Shown one piece after another: positions 44,613 to 57,384 of a DNA stretch of 64,000 nt (the stretch's first letter is position 1; each line of letters opens with the position of its first letter). Made by a program: the position numbers and the translations under genes. Origin of the DNA: Halichoerus grypus (taxonomy: Eukaryota > Chordata > Mammalia > Carnivora > Phocidae); NCBI RefSeq assembly GCF_964656455.1, contig NC_135720.1, positions 101,010,696-101,074,695 of the forward strand. The letters are read 5' to 3'. A model generated the notes under the pieces. The model was not told the DNA's origin and made no database searches. It saw nothing but the letters and a program-made list of their open reading frames with translations.

Positions 44613-44776
44613 ATTTATCTACAAGGACTAGTTTGCTTTTGCATGCTACAGCACCTCAGAATTTTGCCAATCTTCTAGGGTAATCCCAATTATGACTAAA
44701 TGAGATCTCCCTTTTAGAGCTTTGCAGCTTTTTCCTAATAAATATAGATTTATGAAAGAAAAATTTATAGTGCATA

Positions 44777-45178
44777 TGTTAGAGTTCCCCAAACCAACAG
44801 GATGTGTTTACAGAGAGGGAGATTATTTTAAGGAATTGAGTTATTTAATAGTAAAGCCTTGGTAAATCCAAAATCTGTTCAGTAGAGCAGCAGCCTGGAG
44901 ACCCAGGGAAGGGGTGAAACTTGATTCCAAAGTCAGACTGCTGAAATTCCTTCTTGCTCAAGGGAGAGTCAGTTTTTGTTCTATCAAGGCCTTCAACTGA
45001 TTGTATAAGGCCCACCCACTTTATAGAAAGTAATCTGCTTTACTCAAAGTCTACTGATTTAAATGTTAATCTCATCCATCCAAAAACACCTTCACAGAAA
45101 CATTCAGAATAATGTTTGACCAAATTTCTGGGCACTGTGGTCCAGCCAAGTTGACACATAAGATTAACCATCATATTG
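44777..45178 (-). repeat. Interspersed LTR-like repeat, antisense
   Basis: On the minus strand it begins GATGGTTAATCTTATGTGTC and AACTTGGCTGGACCACAGTG, then runs through GTGGGTGGGCCTTATACAAT, and ends in a TCCTGTTGGTTTGGGGAACT-type terminus. This is a very common mammalian repeat that I recognise by its ends. I believe it is LTR-like but cannot name the family securely. Confidence 0.7.
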
Positions 45179-47746
45179 AGATTATTTAAACATGGTCAGG
45201 CCTGCTCATATTAGCCCCTTAGTAAAAAACAGAAAATTTTCAGAAACAGACATAAGAGAAGGCAAAAACTAGTGAGTCGGGTGCCAAATAAGAGCTGGCC
45301 TAATTGGGGTATAGTAATATTTCTGTGATAAAGAACTAAAATTTAGATAGGGCTAATTTATCATGCTAAAAAGCTGAATTATGGTAGTAGATTTGACATT
45401 AAATTGTTTGATGTAGTTTTTCTGGAGCAGAAGAGGATAAAAATTCTGAAATTCCTTGTTTCAGATTTTCTCCAATTCAGTTGGATTCTTTAGCACTCAT
45501 GGCTCCCTGACCTTTATCCCCACCTTAACTTTTTCTCCCTGCCCCATGCAAAAGAAGAGAAACCCTAATGGGGTCACATGCATCTTTTTGCTTATAAATC
45601 TTCTCACATGCTTCTGATGCTCATTATAGTTTGTGAATAGAACTGATTGCTACCCTCAAGTGCCATTTCATCCATTCTCTGAGCTTGGTTCCAGGCTTTT
45701 GAGAACATTGACCATAGGTCTCTATTTTTATTGTGAATATTATGGTTATTGTTTGCAAAAGAGATGTGCTGTGATTCTTAACAGTGATCCAATAGTCTTC
45801 ATAAAATATACATAAATGTCTCCATGAAAACAGTGAATTAGCAATCATATTTCTATCTCACTTTAACTACATGCAGATTAGTTTTTTTAAAAACAGAAAT
45901 ATTTGAAGAATTACCCATAGAATTGTCCCAACCCTATTCCTCCCTCATCCTCATAATCAACACTCCCCACCAAAATACGGTATCTTGTTTTGTTTTGTTT
46001 TTTCCTGGATTTTCAGACAACCAGCTATCCATTTTTTTCTTGAGCCAGTGACTAGGAGGAGAGATATTTATCTTATCAATTATTTTGGGTATATATTTGG
46101 ACTTAGATGCTTGATAATAATTTTGTAATTAGTCAAGGCACAAGCTGAAACAGATGTTATTTCAAAGGAATATGCAGCTAGGAGACAAGTGCTAAATAAG
46201 CAGTTAAGTTACACATAACTGTATCAAAGGACAGATCTTATTTTACAGAATTAAACTGAACAGGTGGATCCCTTTCTCAATGCCTATAAAATTCTATGTA
46301 CTTATAGTTTCACCCCTAATAAATCTGTTTGAAAAGTTCAGTCTATCCTTTCTTTCCTGAGTAGCAGGCAATTTTTAGTACCAAAACAGTCTGATAGACA
46401 CAGTGTATACTCTTTGAATAGATTATACTAAATTTATCATTATGTCAATATTTACCAAGTAAAAGTGATAGAAATTGTTTTTGGAAAGCAGATTCAGTAT
46501 AATCTCTTTTTGAATAAATTTCTATGAAATCCTATTTTACCCTAGTTATAATGAGTCCATTTAAAGTTTAGCAAAAATTCACAGTACTTTACAAATCCAA
46601 TCACAGTTTAAACCTCCTAATCATGCCATAAAAGACATATTGAAAGATACAATATATAAAAAAAAAAATTCTTTACAACTCTCAAGCTTATGACCTTAGC
46701 AGCTGAGGAAGAAATTGAGAAAAAAATATATAGCTTGCATTATCTCCCTTGTGTTCCAGTTTAATAAATAGCTAGTCCTCCATTTAACCAAAGAGGATAA
46801 TCCTTTAATGCCTAATGCTGTTACTGAATATTTACTAAAATATTCCCCTGCCAAACAACAATAGCAAGAAAAACCCTGTTTCCTGATAAGTTATCTCAGG
46901 TACAAAGTGTCACCATTATTTATATTTTATGAATAAAAGTGCAGAAATCTGTTTTAAGCAAACTATATTTTCTGGAAGGGTTGAATTTAAAAGTATTTTC
47001 ATTGACTGGAATTATTTTACTAAATAATATTTTAATTCAAAGATTTGAAAGACTAGAGTACAAGTAAAATGTAAACAATTGGAAAATGGGAAAATATTTG
47101 AATTCTTATGGAGCCAAGGGTATTTGTCAGGTTAGTAATCTACTGGCAGGAAATGGTGGGAGGGGAGGAGATAAGAGATAAGGATCTAGACAAGATGGTT
47201 CTCACATGCTTGATAGAGTGTTATCCATGGCTAAGTACTTATTATAAATGCAGAATCACAAGCTTCAAACAAGATTTACTGAATTCTAATCTTTGATTTA
47301 ATAAGATCCTTAATTCATAGAAACATTAATGTCTGAGAAGCACTGACCTCTGTGATAATTTAATCTAGAGCAAACCTTGGTTGATGGGGCTTTTATAATG
47401 AGTTTTGACTTTTCATAGTGTACAAAGCCCAATATACTGAAATGATTTTGACGTATTGATTGGTCATAGCTCACAAATAGTGCCATAAACAACACACACA
47501 AGAATTTAAAATTTGCTGCCACTTGTAATTTGTGCTAAATAACAATTAGTTAATTCTTCCAGTCATTCTGACTGAAAAGAGATGGACTGGAATACTGACA
47601 ACATAAGAATTTGAATTATATAGTTCTGTGACAAATCCTTTATGATTTGAGAAGGTATACAAACACTGAATTTCAACTTTCTCTTCTATAATTTGGGGAA
47701 TATAATGCCTAGTTTGTAAGATTGTTGAAGATTAAATTAGATAAAT
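45179..47746. other. Unassigned AT-rich region
   Basis: Small A- and T-runs only. I see no exon or confident transposon in 2.5 kb. Confidence 0.45.
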
Positions 47747-47757
47747 TGTGTAAATTT
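47747..47757. repeat. 11-bp target-site duplication, left copy
   Basis: TGTGTAAATTT recurs at 53851-53861 and brackets the plus-strand L1. Confidence 0.8.
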
Positions 47758-49154
47758 GTGAGGAAAGGCAGGAAGATGGCAGAGTAGGAGGATCCTGAGC
47801 TCACTTCATCCCATAGACACACTGAAATAACAACTGCATCTAAGCAACTAATTCTGAAAATGACCTGAAGACTGGCAAAACACACCTTCCACAGTTAATC
47901 ATAGAGAGAAGACTACGTCTAAAAGGGTAGGAGTGGCAGAGATGTGGTTGGGAACCAAATCCTTGGGGAATCTAAGCATCAATAGGAGGGACATCACAAG
48001 CATGGAGAATCAAGAGGAGCAGACCCCACACCAGGTACTCCTAGCACTGGGGACCCACACTGGGAAGACAAGTCCCTATAAGATCTGACTTTGAAAACCA
48101 GATGGATTTAACTTGAGGAGCTTTAAAAATCAGTGTGCTTAACTCTAGGAGAGCTGGAAGGCAATAGGAAACTGAGTACCTGAACTTAAAGAGCCAGCAC
48201 GATAAATAATTTGGTGCATGACACAGCATAGAAGCAACAGTTTGAAAAGTACCTGGGGTATACATAAAAAAATTATGGACTGGTATTAGAACATGCCCTG
48301 GAGGGGTACGGACCTTCAGGAGACCTCTCCAGGATCAAAAGTGTTGGCAGGTGCCATTTCTCTTTTTCTCCCCCAGTCTAGATAGCCAGATTTTTGAAAG
48401 AACCAGTTCTGATAATCTCCATCTACCTTGCTAAAACCACATGCCTTGCCCAAGTGTTCCCCTGTAGAGCCACCCCATACAACCTGCCTGCCTCTGCAGG
48501 CATCCCTCTAAAGCAGCTCCTGCTCTGGTGCATCCTACAGGCAACCCCAGCAGGGACCTGTGCCACTCCAAAGTAACTCCTGGCCTGGAGAGGGCAAGAG
48601 ATAACCCCATGCACCAGCACACCCACAGTTGCCAGGCCTCATAACTGGCTGCACAGGGAGCAAGCCCTGCACTTTAGTATACTTGCAGCTATGGCAGAGA
48701 AGGTAATTATGGACAGCTAGTCTGCTACTGGCCCCACCCACCAATGACAGTCTCTCAATTGGCCATGCAGGGAGTATACCCTGCCCTTCAGTGCACCTGC
48801 ATCTGTGGAGGTGACTAATTGCAGACACTAGTCTGACTGCCAGCAACGCCCTCCAATAAGCCTGTGGTGGCCTCAAACAAGGCCTCAACAGCACAAGAAC
48901 CAAACCCTGCCTATTGTGCCCATAGCAGGCAAAGCAGTCATTGCAGCAGTTGGGCTGAAGGCAATTATGGCTTAGCCACAACAATAGGGCATAAGTAGCC
49001 CACACTGGGGATATCCCTGGGGCTTCTCATTCTGGTACCCAGGACCAGGGGGCACTGCAGGGCACTACAGGACCTCTTCTACACAGAGCAACTTCTTTCA
49101 CGACCAAGAGATATAGCTCACCTCCCTAATATTAGAAACAGAGGGTGAGACAAA

Positions 49155-50000
49155 ATGAAGAAACAGAGGAATGTGCCCCAAATGAAAGAACAAGACAAAA
49201 TCACAGTAAAAGAGCTAAATGAAAGGAAGATTAAAAAAATGCTTGATAAAGAATTCAAAGTAAAGTTCAAAAAGATACTTGCTGGACCTGAGATAAGAGT
49301 GAATGAACTCAGTGAGAACTTCAACAGAGACATAAAAAATAAAGAAGAACCAGACAGAGACTGAAGTAAAACTCACACTAGAGGGAAGCAACAGCCAATT
49401 AGAAGATGCAGAAGAATGGGTTGGCTATTAGGAAGACAAGGCAATAAAAAGCAACCAAGCTGAACAGCAAACAGAAAAAAAGGAAAAATAAAAAATGAGA
49501 CTAGGTTAAGGGTAACTCAGCAACATCATCAAGCATAATATTTGCATTATAGGTATCCCAGAAGAAGAGAAAGAAGAAGGCAGAAAACTTATTTGAAGAA
49601 ATAATAGCTGAAAACTTTCCCAATCTGGGGAAGGAAACAGACAGCCAGGTCTAGGAAGTACAGACATACCTCTAACAAATAAACCCAAAGAGACACATAA
49701 TAATTAAAATGGCAAAAAGTAATTCAAGAGAGAATTTTAAAAGTAGCAAGAGAAAAGAAAGCAGGTACATACAAGGGAAACCTCATAAGGCTATCATCTG
49801 ATTTTACAACAGAAATTTTGCAGGCCAGAAGAAAGTGACATGTTGCATTCAAGGTGTTGAAAGAAAAAACCCACAACCAAGAACACTCTAGCTAGCAAGG
49901 TTATCATTCAGACTGAAGGATAGATGAAGAGTTTCTTAAAGCAGTTTATCACCACTAAAACAGTCATTTGAGAAATTTAAAAGGGATTCTTTTAAGTAAA
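49155..50000 (+). pseudogene. L1 ORF1 remnant
   Basis: It begins MKKQRNVPQMKEQDKITVKE, the start of an older L1 ORF1. It stays open for 69 codons before a stop at 49362. Downstream, in shifting frames, the GIPEEEE-type motif (GTATCCCAGAAGAAGAGA at 49553) and the C-terminal 'AGCAAGGTTATCATTCAGAC' region can still be followed to about 50000. The coiled-coil and RNA-binding domains are thus recognisable only as nucleotide homology. It is non-functional. Confidence 0.82.
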
Positions 50001-50836
50001 AACAAAAAGCCATAACTAGAAGAAAATTATGAATGAAAATTCACAGATAAAAACAAACATATAGTAAAGGTAATAGATTAATCACATATTAATCCAGTAT
50101 AGAGGTTGAAACACAAAAGTAGTAAAATCAATTATATCTACAAAAATTAGGTCAGTGGCACACAAAATAAAAAAATATATAAAATATGATATGTACATAA
50201 AATGTGGCAAGGGAGTAAAAATTTAGTGCTTTATAGAATGTGTTCAATCTTAAGCAATCATCAACTTATTATAGCCTGCTATACTCATAACATGTTATAT
50301 AAGAACCCAGTTGTAACCAGAAATAAAAAACCTATAATAGACACACAAAAAATTGAGAGAAATCCAAGCATAACACTAATAAAAGTCATCAAATCACAAG
50401 GGAAGAGAAGAAGGACAAGAATTCAAAAACAACTAGAGAACAATGAACAAAATGGCAAATCAATTTGGCAAAACAAAATTAATTACCTTAAATGTAGATG
50501 GACTGTATGTTCTGATCAAAAGACAAAAGGTAACAATGTATAAAAAATCAAGACCCATCTATATGCTGCTGACAGAGACTCACTTCAGACCTAAAGACAT
50601 ATGGAGATGGAAAGTGAAGAGATGGAAAAGGATATTCTATGCAAATGGAAGTGGGGTTGGGGGAAGACAGGTTAACAGTACTTATACCAGACAAAATAGA
50701 CTTTAAAACAAAGACCATAGCAAAAGATAAAGAAGAGCATTACATGATGATAAAGGGATTAAAATTGTCAACAAAGTGGGTTTAGAGGGAATATACCTCA
50801 ATATAATAAAGGCCCTATATTAAAAATCTGCTGCTA

Positions 50837-51389
50837 ACGACGTGGATGGAACTGGAGGGTGTTATGCTGAGCGAAATAAGTCAATCAGAGAAAGACATGT
50901 ATCATATGACCTCACTGATATGAGGAATTCTTAATCTCAGGAAACAAACTGAGGGTTGCTGGAATGGGGGTTGGGGTGGGAGGGATGGGGTGGCTGGGTG
51001 ATAGACACTGGGGAGGGTATGTGCTATGGTGAGCGCTGTGAATTGTGCAAGACTGTTGAATCACAGATCTATACCTCTGAAACAAATAATACATTATATG
51101 TTAAGAATAAGAAAAAAAGAAAAAAAGAAGATAGCAGGAAGGGAAGAATGAAGGGGGGGAAATCGGAGGGGGAGACGAACCATGAGAGACGATGGACTCT
51201 GAAAAACAAACTGAGGGTTCTAGAGGGGAAGGGGGTGGGAGGATGGGTTAGCCTGGTGATGGGTATTAAAGAGGGCACGTTTTCTGCATGGAGCACTGGG
51301 TGTTATGCACAAACAATGAATCATGGAACACTACATCAAAAACTAATGATGTAATGTATGGTGATTAACATAACAATAAAAAATTTTAA
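50837..51389 (+). mobile_element. Nested young L1 3' fragment, 553 bp, with TSD
   Basis: It begins in the last codons of ORF2 (GTGGATGGAACTGGAGGGTG) and runs through the 3'UTR to AACATAACAATAAAAAATTT. It matches the reverse complement of 10967-11520. AAAAATCTGCTGCTA flanks it on both sides (50822-50836 and 51390-51404), a 15-bp target-site duplication. The host L1 text resumes directly after it. The 132-codon frame here (50956-51354) is 3'UTR and not coding. Confidence 0.95.
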
Positions 51390-51552
51390 AAAAATCTGCT
51401 GCTAGCATTAAACTACATGGTGAAAAACTGAGAGCTTTTCCTCTAAGATCAAGAATAAGACAAGGATGTCCACTCTCACCTCTTTCATTCAACATAGCAC
51501 TAGAAATCCTACCTACAGCAATCAGACAAGAAAAAGAAACAAAAGTCATCCA

Positions 51553-51745
51553 GGGCACCTGGGTGGCTCAGTCAGTTGAGCAGCTGACCCTTGGTTTTGG
51601 CTCAGGTCATGATCTCAGCATCCTGGGATTGAGCCCCACATGGGCTCCATGCTCAGCAGGGAGTCTGCTTCAGGATTCTCTCTCTCCTTCTTCCCCTCCC
51701 CTTATTCTCTCGTTTTCTCTCAAATAAATAAATAAATCTTTTTAA
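51553..51745 (+). mobile_element. can-SINE, sense, nested in L1
   Basis: It has GGGCACCTGGGTGGCTCAGT, TTGGCTCAGGTCATGATCTC, CCTGGGATTGAGCCCCACAT and CAAATAAATAAATAAATC. It is flanked by imperfect copies of AAAGAAACAAAAGTCATCCA, which is L1 ORF2 sequence, so the SINE split a working polymerase-domain sequence after the L1 had inserted. Confidence 0.95.
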
Positions 51746-53316
51746 AAAAGAAATAAAATCATCCAAATTGGTGTGGAATAAGTGAAACTCATAACTTGAA
51801 GGTGACATGATACTATATATAGAAAACTCTAAAGACTACCAAAAACACTATTAGAAGTAATAAACATATTCCATAAAGTTGCAGCATACAAAAATAATGT
51901 ACAGAAATCTGTTGCATCTCTATACACTAATAATGAAATAGCAGAAAGAGAAATTAAGAATCTCATTTACAATGGCACCAAAAAGAATAAAATACCTAGG
52001 AATAAATTTAACCAAGGAGGTGAAAGACCTGTACTCTGAAAACTGTAAGACAATTATGAAAGTAACTGAAGGCAATACAAATGGAAAAATCATCATAGAT
52101 TAGAAGAATAATGTTAAAATGTCCACACTACCCAAAGCAATCTACAAATCTAACACCATCAATATGAAAATACTAATAGCATGTTTCACAGTAGCAGAAC
52201 AAATAATCCTTAGATTTGTATAGAACAACAGAAGACATGCAATAACCAAAGCAATCTTGAGAAAGAAGAACAAAGCTGGAGGTATCACAATCCCAGATTT
52301 CAAGATACACTAGAAGGATATAGTATAGAATACAGTATGGTACTGGCACAAAAATAAGCACATAGATCAATGGAACAAGATAGAGAGCCCAGAAATAAAC
52401 CCAAGATTATATGGTCAATTAAACTACAGCAAAGGAGACAAGAATATTCAATGCATAATAGACAGTCTCTTCAACAAATGGTGTTGGGAAAATTGGAGAG
52501 TTACATGGTGAAAAGAATGATACTGGACCACTTTCTTACACCATACACAAAAATAAACTCAAAATGAATTAAAGACCTAAATTTGAGACCTGAAACCATA
52601 AAACTCCTAGAGGAGGATGTAGGCAGTAATCTCTTGGATGTTGATCTTTGCAACAGATCTATGGATATATGTCGTCAGCAAGGGAAACAAAAGCAAAAAT
52701 AAACTATTGGGGTTATACCAAAATAAAAAGCTATGTACTACAAAGGAAACCACCAACAGAACAAAAAGGCAACATACTTAATGGGAGAAAATGTTTTGCA
52801 AATCATATATTTGACAAGGAGTTAATATCCAACTCAACACCAATAAAATAATTCAATTAAAATATGGGTAGAGGACCTGAATAGGCATTTTTCCAAAGAT
52901 GACATGTACGAGGCCAACAGACACATGAAAAGATGCTCAATATCACTTATCAGGGAAACACAAATCAAAACCACAGTGAGATATCACTTCACACCAGTCA
53001 AATGGCTAGTATCAAAAAGACAGAAACAAGTGTAGACAAGAATGTAGAGAAAAGAGAACCCTTGTGCACTGTTGGTGGGAATGTAAATTGACACAACTAC
53101 TGTAGAAAACAGTATGGAGGTTCCTTAGGAAAATAAAAACAGAAATACCACATGATGCAGTAATCCCACTGCTGGGCATTTGTCCAAAGAAAACAAAAAC
53201 AATAATTTGAAAAGATATATGTACCCCTATGTTTCTTGCAGCATTATTTACAACACCCAAAATATACAAGGAACCCAAGTGTCCCTCAGGAGATGAATGG
53301 ATAAGGAAGATATGGG

Positions 53317-53318
<2 letters not shown>

Positions 53319-53362
<44 letters not shown>
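53319..53362. repeat. (AC)22 microsatellite inside L1 ORF2
   Basis: An uninterrupted 44-bp AC tract. It lies at the position where L1 ORF2 normally has a short TATATA/TACAC stretch before CAATGGAATATTA, so it expanded from L1 sequence. Confidence 0.97.
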
Positions 53363-53365
<3 letters not shown>

Positions 53366-53850
53366 CAATGGAATATTACTCAGCCATAAAAAATGAGATG
53401 TTGCCATTTGTAACAACATAGATAGACCTAGAGAGTATTCTGCTAAGTAAAACAAGTCAGAGAAAAGCAAATGCCATATGATTTCACTTATATGTGGCAA
53501 CTAAAAAAAACAAAAAAAAAAAAACAAAAACACTAAATAGATTTGTAAATACAGAAAACAAACAGTTCCCAGAGGGGAAGTGGGTGGGGGAAATGGGCTA
53601 AATAGACAAAAGGGATTAAGATGTACAAACTTCCAGTTATAAAATAAATAAGTCATGGAAATGAAAAGTAGAGCTTAGAGAATATAGTCAACAATATTGT
53701 AATAATGTTGTATGGTGACAAATGGTGAAATGGTGACTATACTTATGGTGAGCACTGAGTAATGTATGGAACTGCTGAATCAATATGTTGTACTCCTGAT
53801 ATTAATGTAACATAATATGTTAAGTATACTTCAATAAAAATAAGAGAAAA

Positions 53851-53861
53851 TGTGTAAATTT
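53851..53861. repeat. 11-bp target-site duplication, right copy
   Basis: TGTGTAAATTT is identical to 47747-47757, directly after the L1 tail. Confidence 0.8.
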
Positions 53862-53878
53862 CTTGGTATAAATCTGGA

Positions 53879-54175
53879 TATATATATTTGAGTTTCCTAA
53901 GTATATGTATAGCCTATATAGTTGTATATATTTGCATATATACATATGCAATACATATGTATATTTTAGATATGTATAATTTATATATATCTTTTGTATA
54001 ATTTATATATATATCCTATAGTAATGTGATATATATATATGCAAGTATATCTACATACATATACATTTATATATATTCTATATAGCTGGTTTTATATGCA
54101 TATTCTATACAGTTATATATGCACGTACACATATAACTATACACATACATATGTATGTATTTGTGTGTGTGTATA
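53879..54175. repeat. AT-rich TATA/CATA satellite-like tract
   Basis: About 300 bp of impure ATATAT, ATACATATA and finally GTGTGTGT units directly follow the 3' end of the plus-strand L1. Confidence 0.9.
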
Positions 54176-54479
54176 ATTCTCCAGAGCCAATACCTTTTGA
54201 TCTATTCAATTTATAGCCTATTGGGTCCACTCTCTAGAATCCCCTTTTTTGATAACAATCCTACCTGATTTTAGAAGTCAAAGAAAAATGACAATTTCCT
54301 CCAATGAAAAGTTCTCTCTCAAACTTATACTAATACACACACCAACCTCCTAATATTTTCTTCCTCTACCTCACATTGACGATTATATTGGTTTGTATTT
54401 ATCTGTATGGTGAAGTTATGTATCTTCCCCAAATATTGTAGCCTAAAGATAGAAAAAAAACCTTCTACTTCAGTTATCT

Positions 54480-55035
54480 GTGCCATGTGATAAACCATCT
54501 TAAAATTTAATAGCATCAAACAAGGCTTCTTTTGACTGTCTATATTTCAATGGGTTGGAAATTTGGGCAAAGCTACCCTCAAGGTTCTTTTCATTTGATT
54601 TTGATGGTTTTGATTGAATGGAAACATCTGATATGTCTTCTATGTGGCTATATTCAGTCTGAGGATGGCCTAAATGAAAGGGCTCAGAAATCCTCTCCTA
54701 TGTGTCTGAGGGCTTGGTGTGGTCAACTGGGGCACCTCATTTCTCTTGCACATGGTCTCTTTCCAGGTGTTTTCCCATCTATCAGAACTGTCCATCTCCT
54801 CTCCCTGAGGAGAATTTGGATCTCTCTTTTTATATAGTATGGTTCCTGATTCTATTAGCTAGGCTTCCAAGATGAAAAAGGAAAAACTGCTGTGCCTTTT
54901 TAATGTTTAGGGCCAGAATTGAATGGCATCATTTCTTCTACATTCAAATGGTAAAAGCATGTCAAAGGGTCAGTAGAAATTCAAGGTGAGGAAAGTACTA
55001 CAAGGCATGAATACTGGGAGGTGCAGTTCCTGTGG
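54480..55035 (+). repeat. Interspersed LTR-like repeat
   Basis: Blocks ATTTAATAGCATCAAACAAG, GGGTTGGAAATTTGGGCAAA, GAGGATGGCC, CAACTGGGGCACCTCATTTC, TTCCAAGATG and AGGTGAGGAAAGTACTAC follow the order of the LTR-like family whose start is at 10086. The 101-codon frame 54532-54837 lies inside it. Confidence 0.55.
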
Positions 55036-56470
55036 ATTACAAATACAACATACTGCACAAATACTTAATGGCATAATAAGAGTTGAATCATGCTTTTAGA
55101 CAAAGAAAACTTACATAAGGAAATGTGAACTAAAATTGGAAGGGGGTGATAACAGAAGACCTGTCATTTAGTTTAAATTAATCCAACACACCTTGATGAG
55201 CTATATTGAGGTAATATTAATTGGTACAGAGCTCATTAGAGTTCCAGAATATTATAGAAAAAAATAGTATGGCTAGTTTACAGAAACCTAGAACTCTTTT
55301 TTTATCTCAAATTGTCCAGGACCCATTATGGAATAGGTCATGTATTTCCTAAATGTAGTCTGTATTACTTTAATCCTGCAAAACCCTCCTTATATATATA
55401 TATATTTTAAGAAAGTATGGAGGAAATCAATGGTGAAATAAATGTAAAACAATGTGTACTGTATTTATCTCACATCAGCATACTTTAAAAAAGCATTTAC
55501 ATCAATGATGAGAACCCATTAACATTTGTTTAACCCAAGACATTTTTCCTCCCAAAAAACAATATTGCAACCTAAAGAAAATACTTGGGAAAATGCTAGA
55601 ATAGTTTCTATACTAAAATCAACCTAAGAAATTCATTTTCACCAAGAGCTCTAGGATTTATACAAACTCTAAGATTTCAGAAATTATATTTTTCCTTGTT
55701 ACTAGCTGGAGAATTTTTGTGACATGCATTAATAGTAATTCTTCCCATTTTGTGCTTTGCCTTTTCCTCTTACTCCTATAAAATTTTTTTTTATTTTAAA
55801 ATAGATAAGTATAGATAACTGCAAAGTATCCTTCTTTGAGGGTCAAAAAATGGGCCTCATTTCCTGCTGTGCTCACCTGTTCTTCTGTATCCCACAGCGT
55901 TTCCTCAACAGGGAATTTCCTCTTGGCTCCTGCAATTGGCTATGCTCAGGAGCCAGAATGAATGTGGAGTACTAATAGGAATATTTTACACTAGAATGTG
56001 CCCAAAAGATATTGTCAGACTGCAGGCCAGATCCCAGGATAATCTCTCATGCTGCCAATGTTTGCTTTCCAGTGATGACTTCATGAGAGCCAAAGCGGCC
56101 AGTGAGGCAGGGCAAGAGGAGGGATCTTAGACCTAGTGCCAGCTTTCTATGCTCCTTCACTGTTGGTTTCTCCTAGTGCAAAGTGCTTATTTTTGCTCCT
56201 CCTTCTCTGTTTTCTTCCAGAGCATGTGTGGGAGCTGTAGCCAAAAGAACCTTCCTATCTTAGTAAGGGAGAAGCTATAGAGAAGACCCAGTAACTTGCC
56301 CATAGTCATAATATTTAATATAAAGTACTAATCATATATCTCCCTCAATGGTATAGGTACCATAGAAAGTTAAGAGACAAATTTCCCTGTCAGTTATTTT
56401 TCAACCCCATCATCATAACCATTATCAACTTTATTGCTGTTACCATGGCAACCAGCTAGGTGTCTACAAT
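55036..56470. other. Unassigned sequence
   Basis: No confident repeat or exon. A short (TA)n run lies at 55394-55406. Confidence 0.45.
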
Positions 56471-56595
56471 GTTATAAAAATCTATGATAATATATGTATA
56501 TAAATATAGGTACATGCATATATGTATATACATGATATATATATACATATATATGCATATATGTATATATATAATATAGCATAGATTTTTACAAC
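56471..56595. repeat. AT-rich inverted repeat (palindrome), 125 bp
   Basis: The left arm GTTATAAAAATCTATGATAA at 56471 is mirrored by the right arm, whose reverse complement from 56595 reads GTTGTAAAAATCTATGCTAT. Between them ATATGTATATACATGATATA-type sequence is itself largely self-complementary. The region could form a long AT hairpin or cruciform. Confidence 0.85.
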
Positions 56596-57384
56596 ACAGG
56601 TACATATACACACATACAATAGTCTCAGTGTATTTAGAATAGCATATTGATTTATACCACATAGTTCAAGAAAAAGATACTTATGAGTCAACGTCCATTT
56701 TCATTTTTAACTTATTTATCTAATTGATGGTTTTGATTTCAATATGATACCTCCTGCTCAAGTTCACATGCACTTATAAATTTAGCCAGTGTTAAATCAT
56801 GATTTATAATCTCTGTGCTGAAGGTAAAATGTCTGAAAACACACAGTAATAGGTGGAAAACAAGTTCAGAGTCAAGAAAGAGCACCATGAGCTATAAATG
56901 ATGAAGGAACAGAAGGCTAGCTGAGGACAGGCAGTATCAATACTGATAATTTGCTGGATGCCTGAGCACAAAGAATTCTGGGACTGGTCAGCCAGTAAAA
57001 ATAGCAGGAACTGGGAGCAGACTAGACACATGAGAGTAGGAAAACTTAAGGTCCATGCTCAGAATATGGAGATGGCATTTGTAGGGTACTGCAAGCTGAG
57101 GATGTGGTGACATTATAAGTGAACTTCCTAGTCCCATTTCTTCAAAACATAGTGGGCCAGGCTCTGCATGTTCCACATGTGGGATCTCTTAAAGATGAAA
57201 CTGCAGGAAGCCAGAGAAGACAAGAACAGGCTAAAAGAGGTCATGATGACATAAGTATTGAGAATTAATATCACCATGACATAGCCAACAGAAGAATGGA
57301 GGAAGATTCCTTTAAAGACACAAAGACATTTATGTATACCTGTAACGCAGAGGCTCCCTGGGTGGATAGCATGAATGACAGCTA
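56596..57384. other. Unassigned sequence
   Basis: Nothing recognised. Confidence 0.45.

Larger units (their letters stand above)
50451..53500 (+). pseudogene. L1 ORF2 remnant with about 1.4-kb internal deletion
   Basis: The start region reads MANQFGKTKLITLNVDGL and includes LLTETHFRPKD, so the endonuclease Glu motif is visible. At about 50762 the sequence moves from the endonuclease (KDKEEHYMMIKG) to a reverse transcriptase segment (NKVGLEGIYLNIIKALY), so the linker and the first half of the polymerase domain are gone. After the two nested insertions the polymerase thumb and C-terminal region continue, including SLQQMVLGK at 52468 and the Cys-rich region near 53060-53190, in broken frames. 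No function is possible. Confidence 0.88.
47758..53850 (+). mobile_element. Full-length-type L1, sense, with internal deletion and two nested insertions
   Basis: It starts with the L1 5' signature GGAAGATGGCAGAGTAGGAGG. A 5'UTR of about 1.4 kb is followed by ORF1 remnants (49155-50000), a spacer, a shortened ORF2 (50451 to about 53500) and a 3'UTR ending in AATAAAAATAAGAG. Flanking TGTGTAAATTT copies support insertion of the 5'-complete element. About 1.4 kb of ORF2 is missing near 50762, where endonuclease sequence jumps straight to reverse transcriptase sequence. A younger L1 fragment (50837-51389) and a can-SINE (51553-51745) are nested inside. Greater decay than at 10967-17992 indicates an older subfamily. 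Confidence 0.93.

Noticed and set aside
48394..49005. Overlapping frames up to 156 codons, including a Cys-rich minus frame
   Set aside because: They fall in the 5'UTR of the plus-strand L1, which has repeated GC-richer segments. No family signature.
53012..53500. A 162-codon minus frame with a VCVCVC run
   Set aside because: It is the antisense of L1 ORF2 across the (AC)22 tract. The repeat keeps the frame open.
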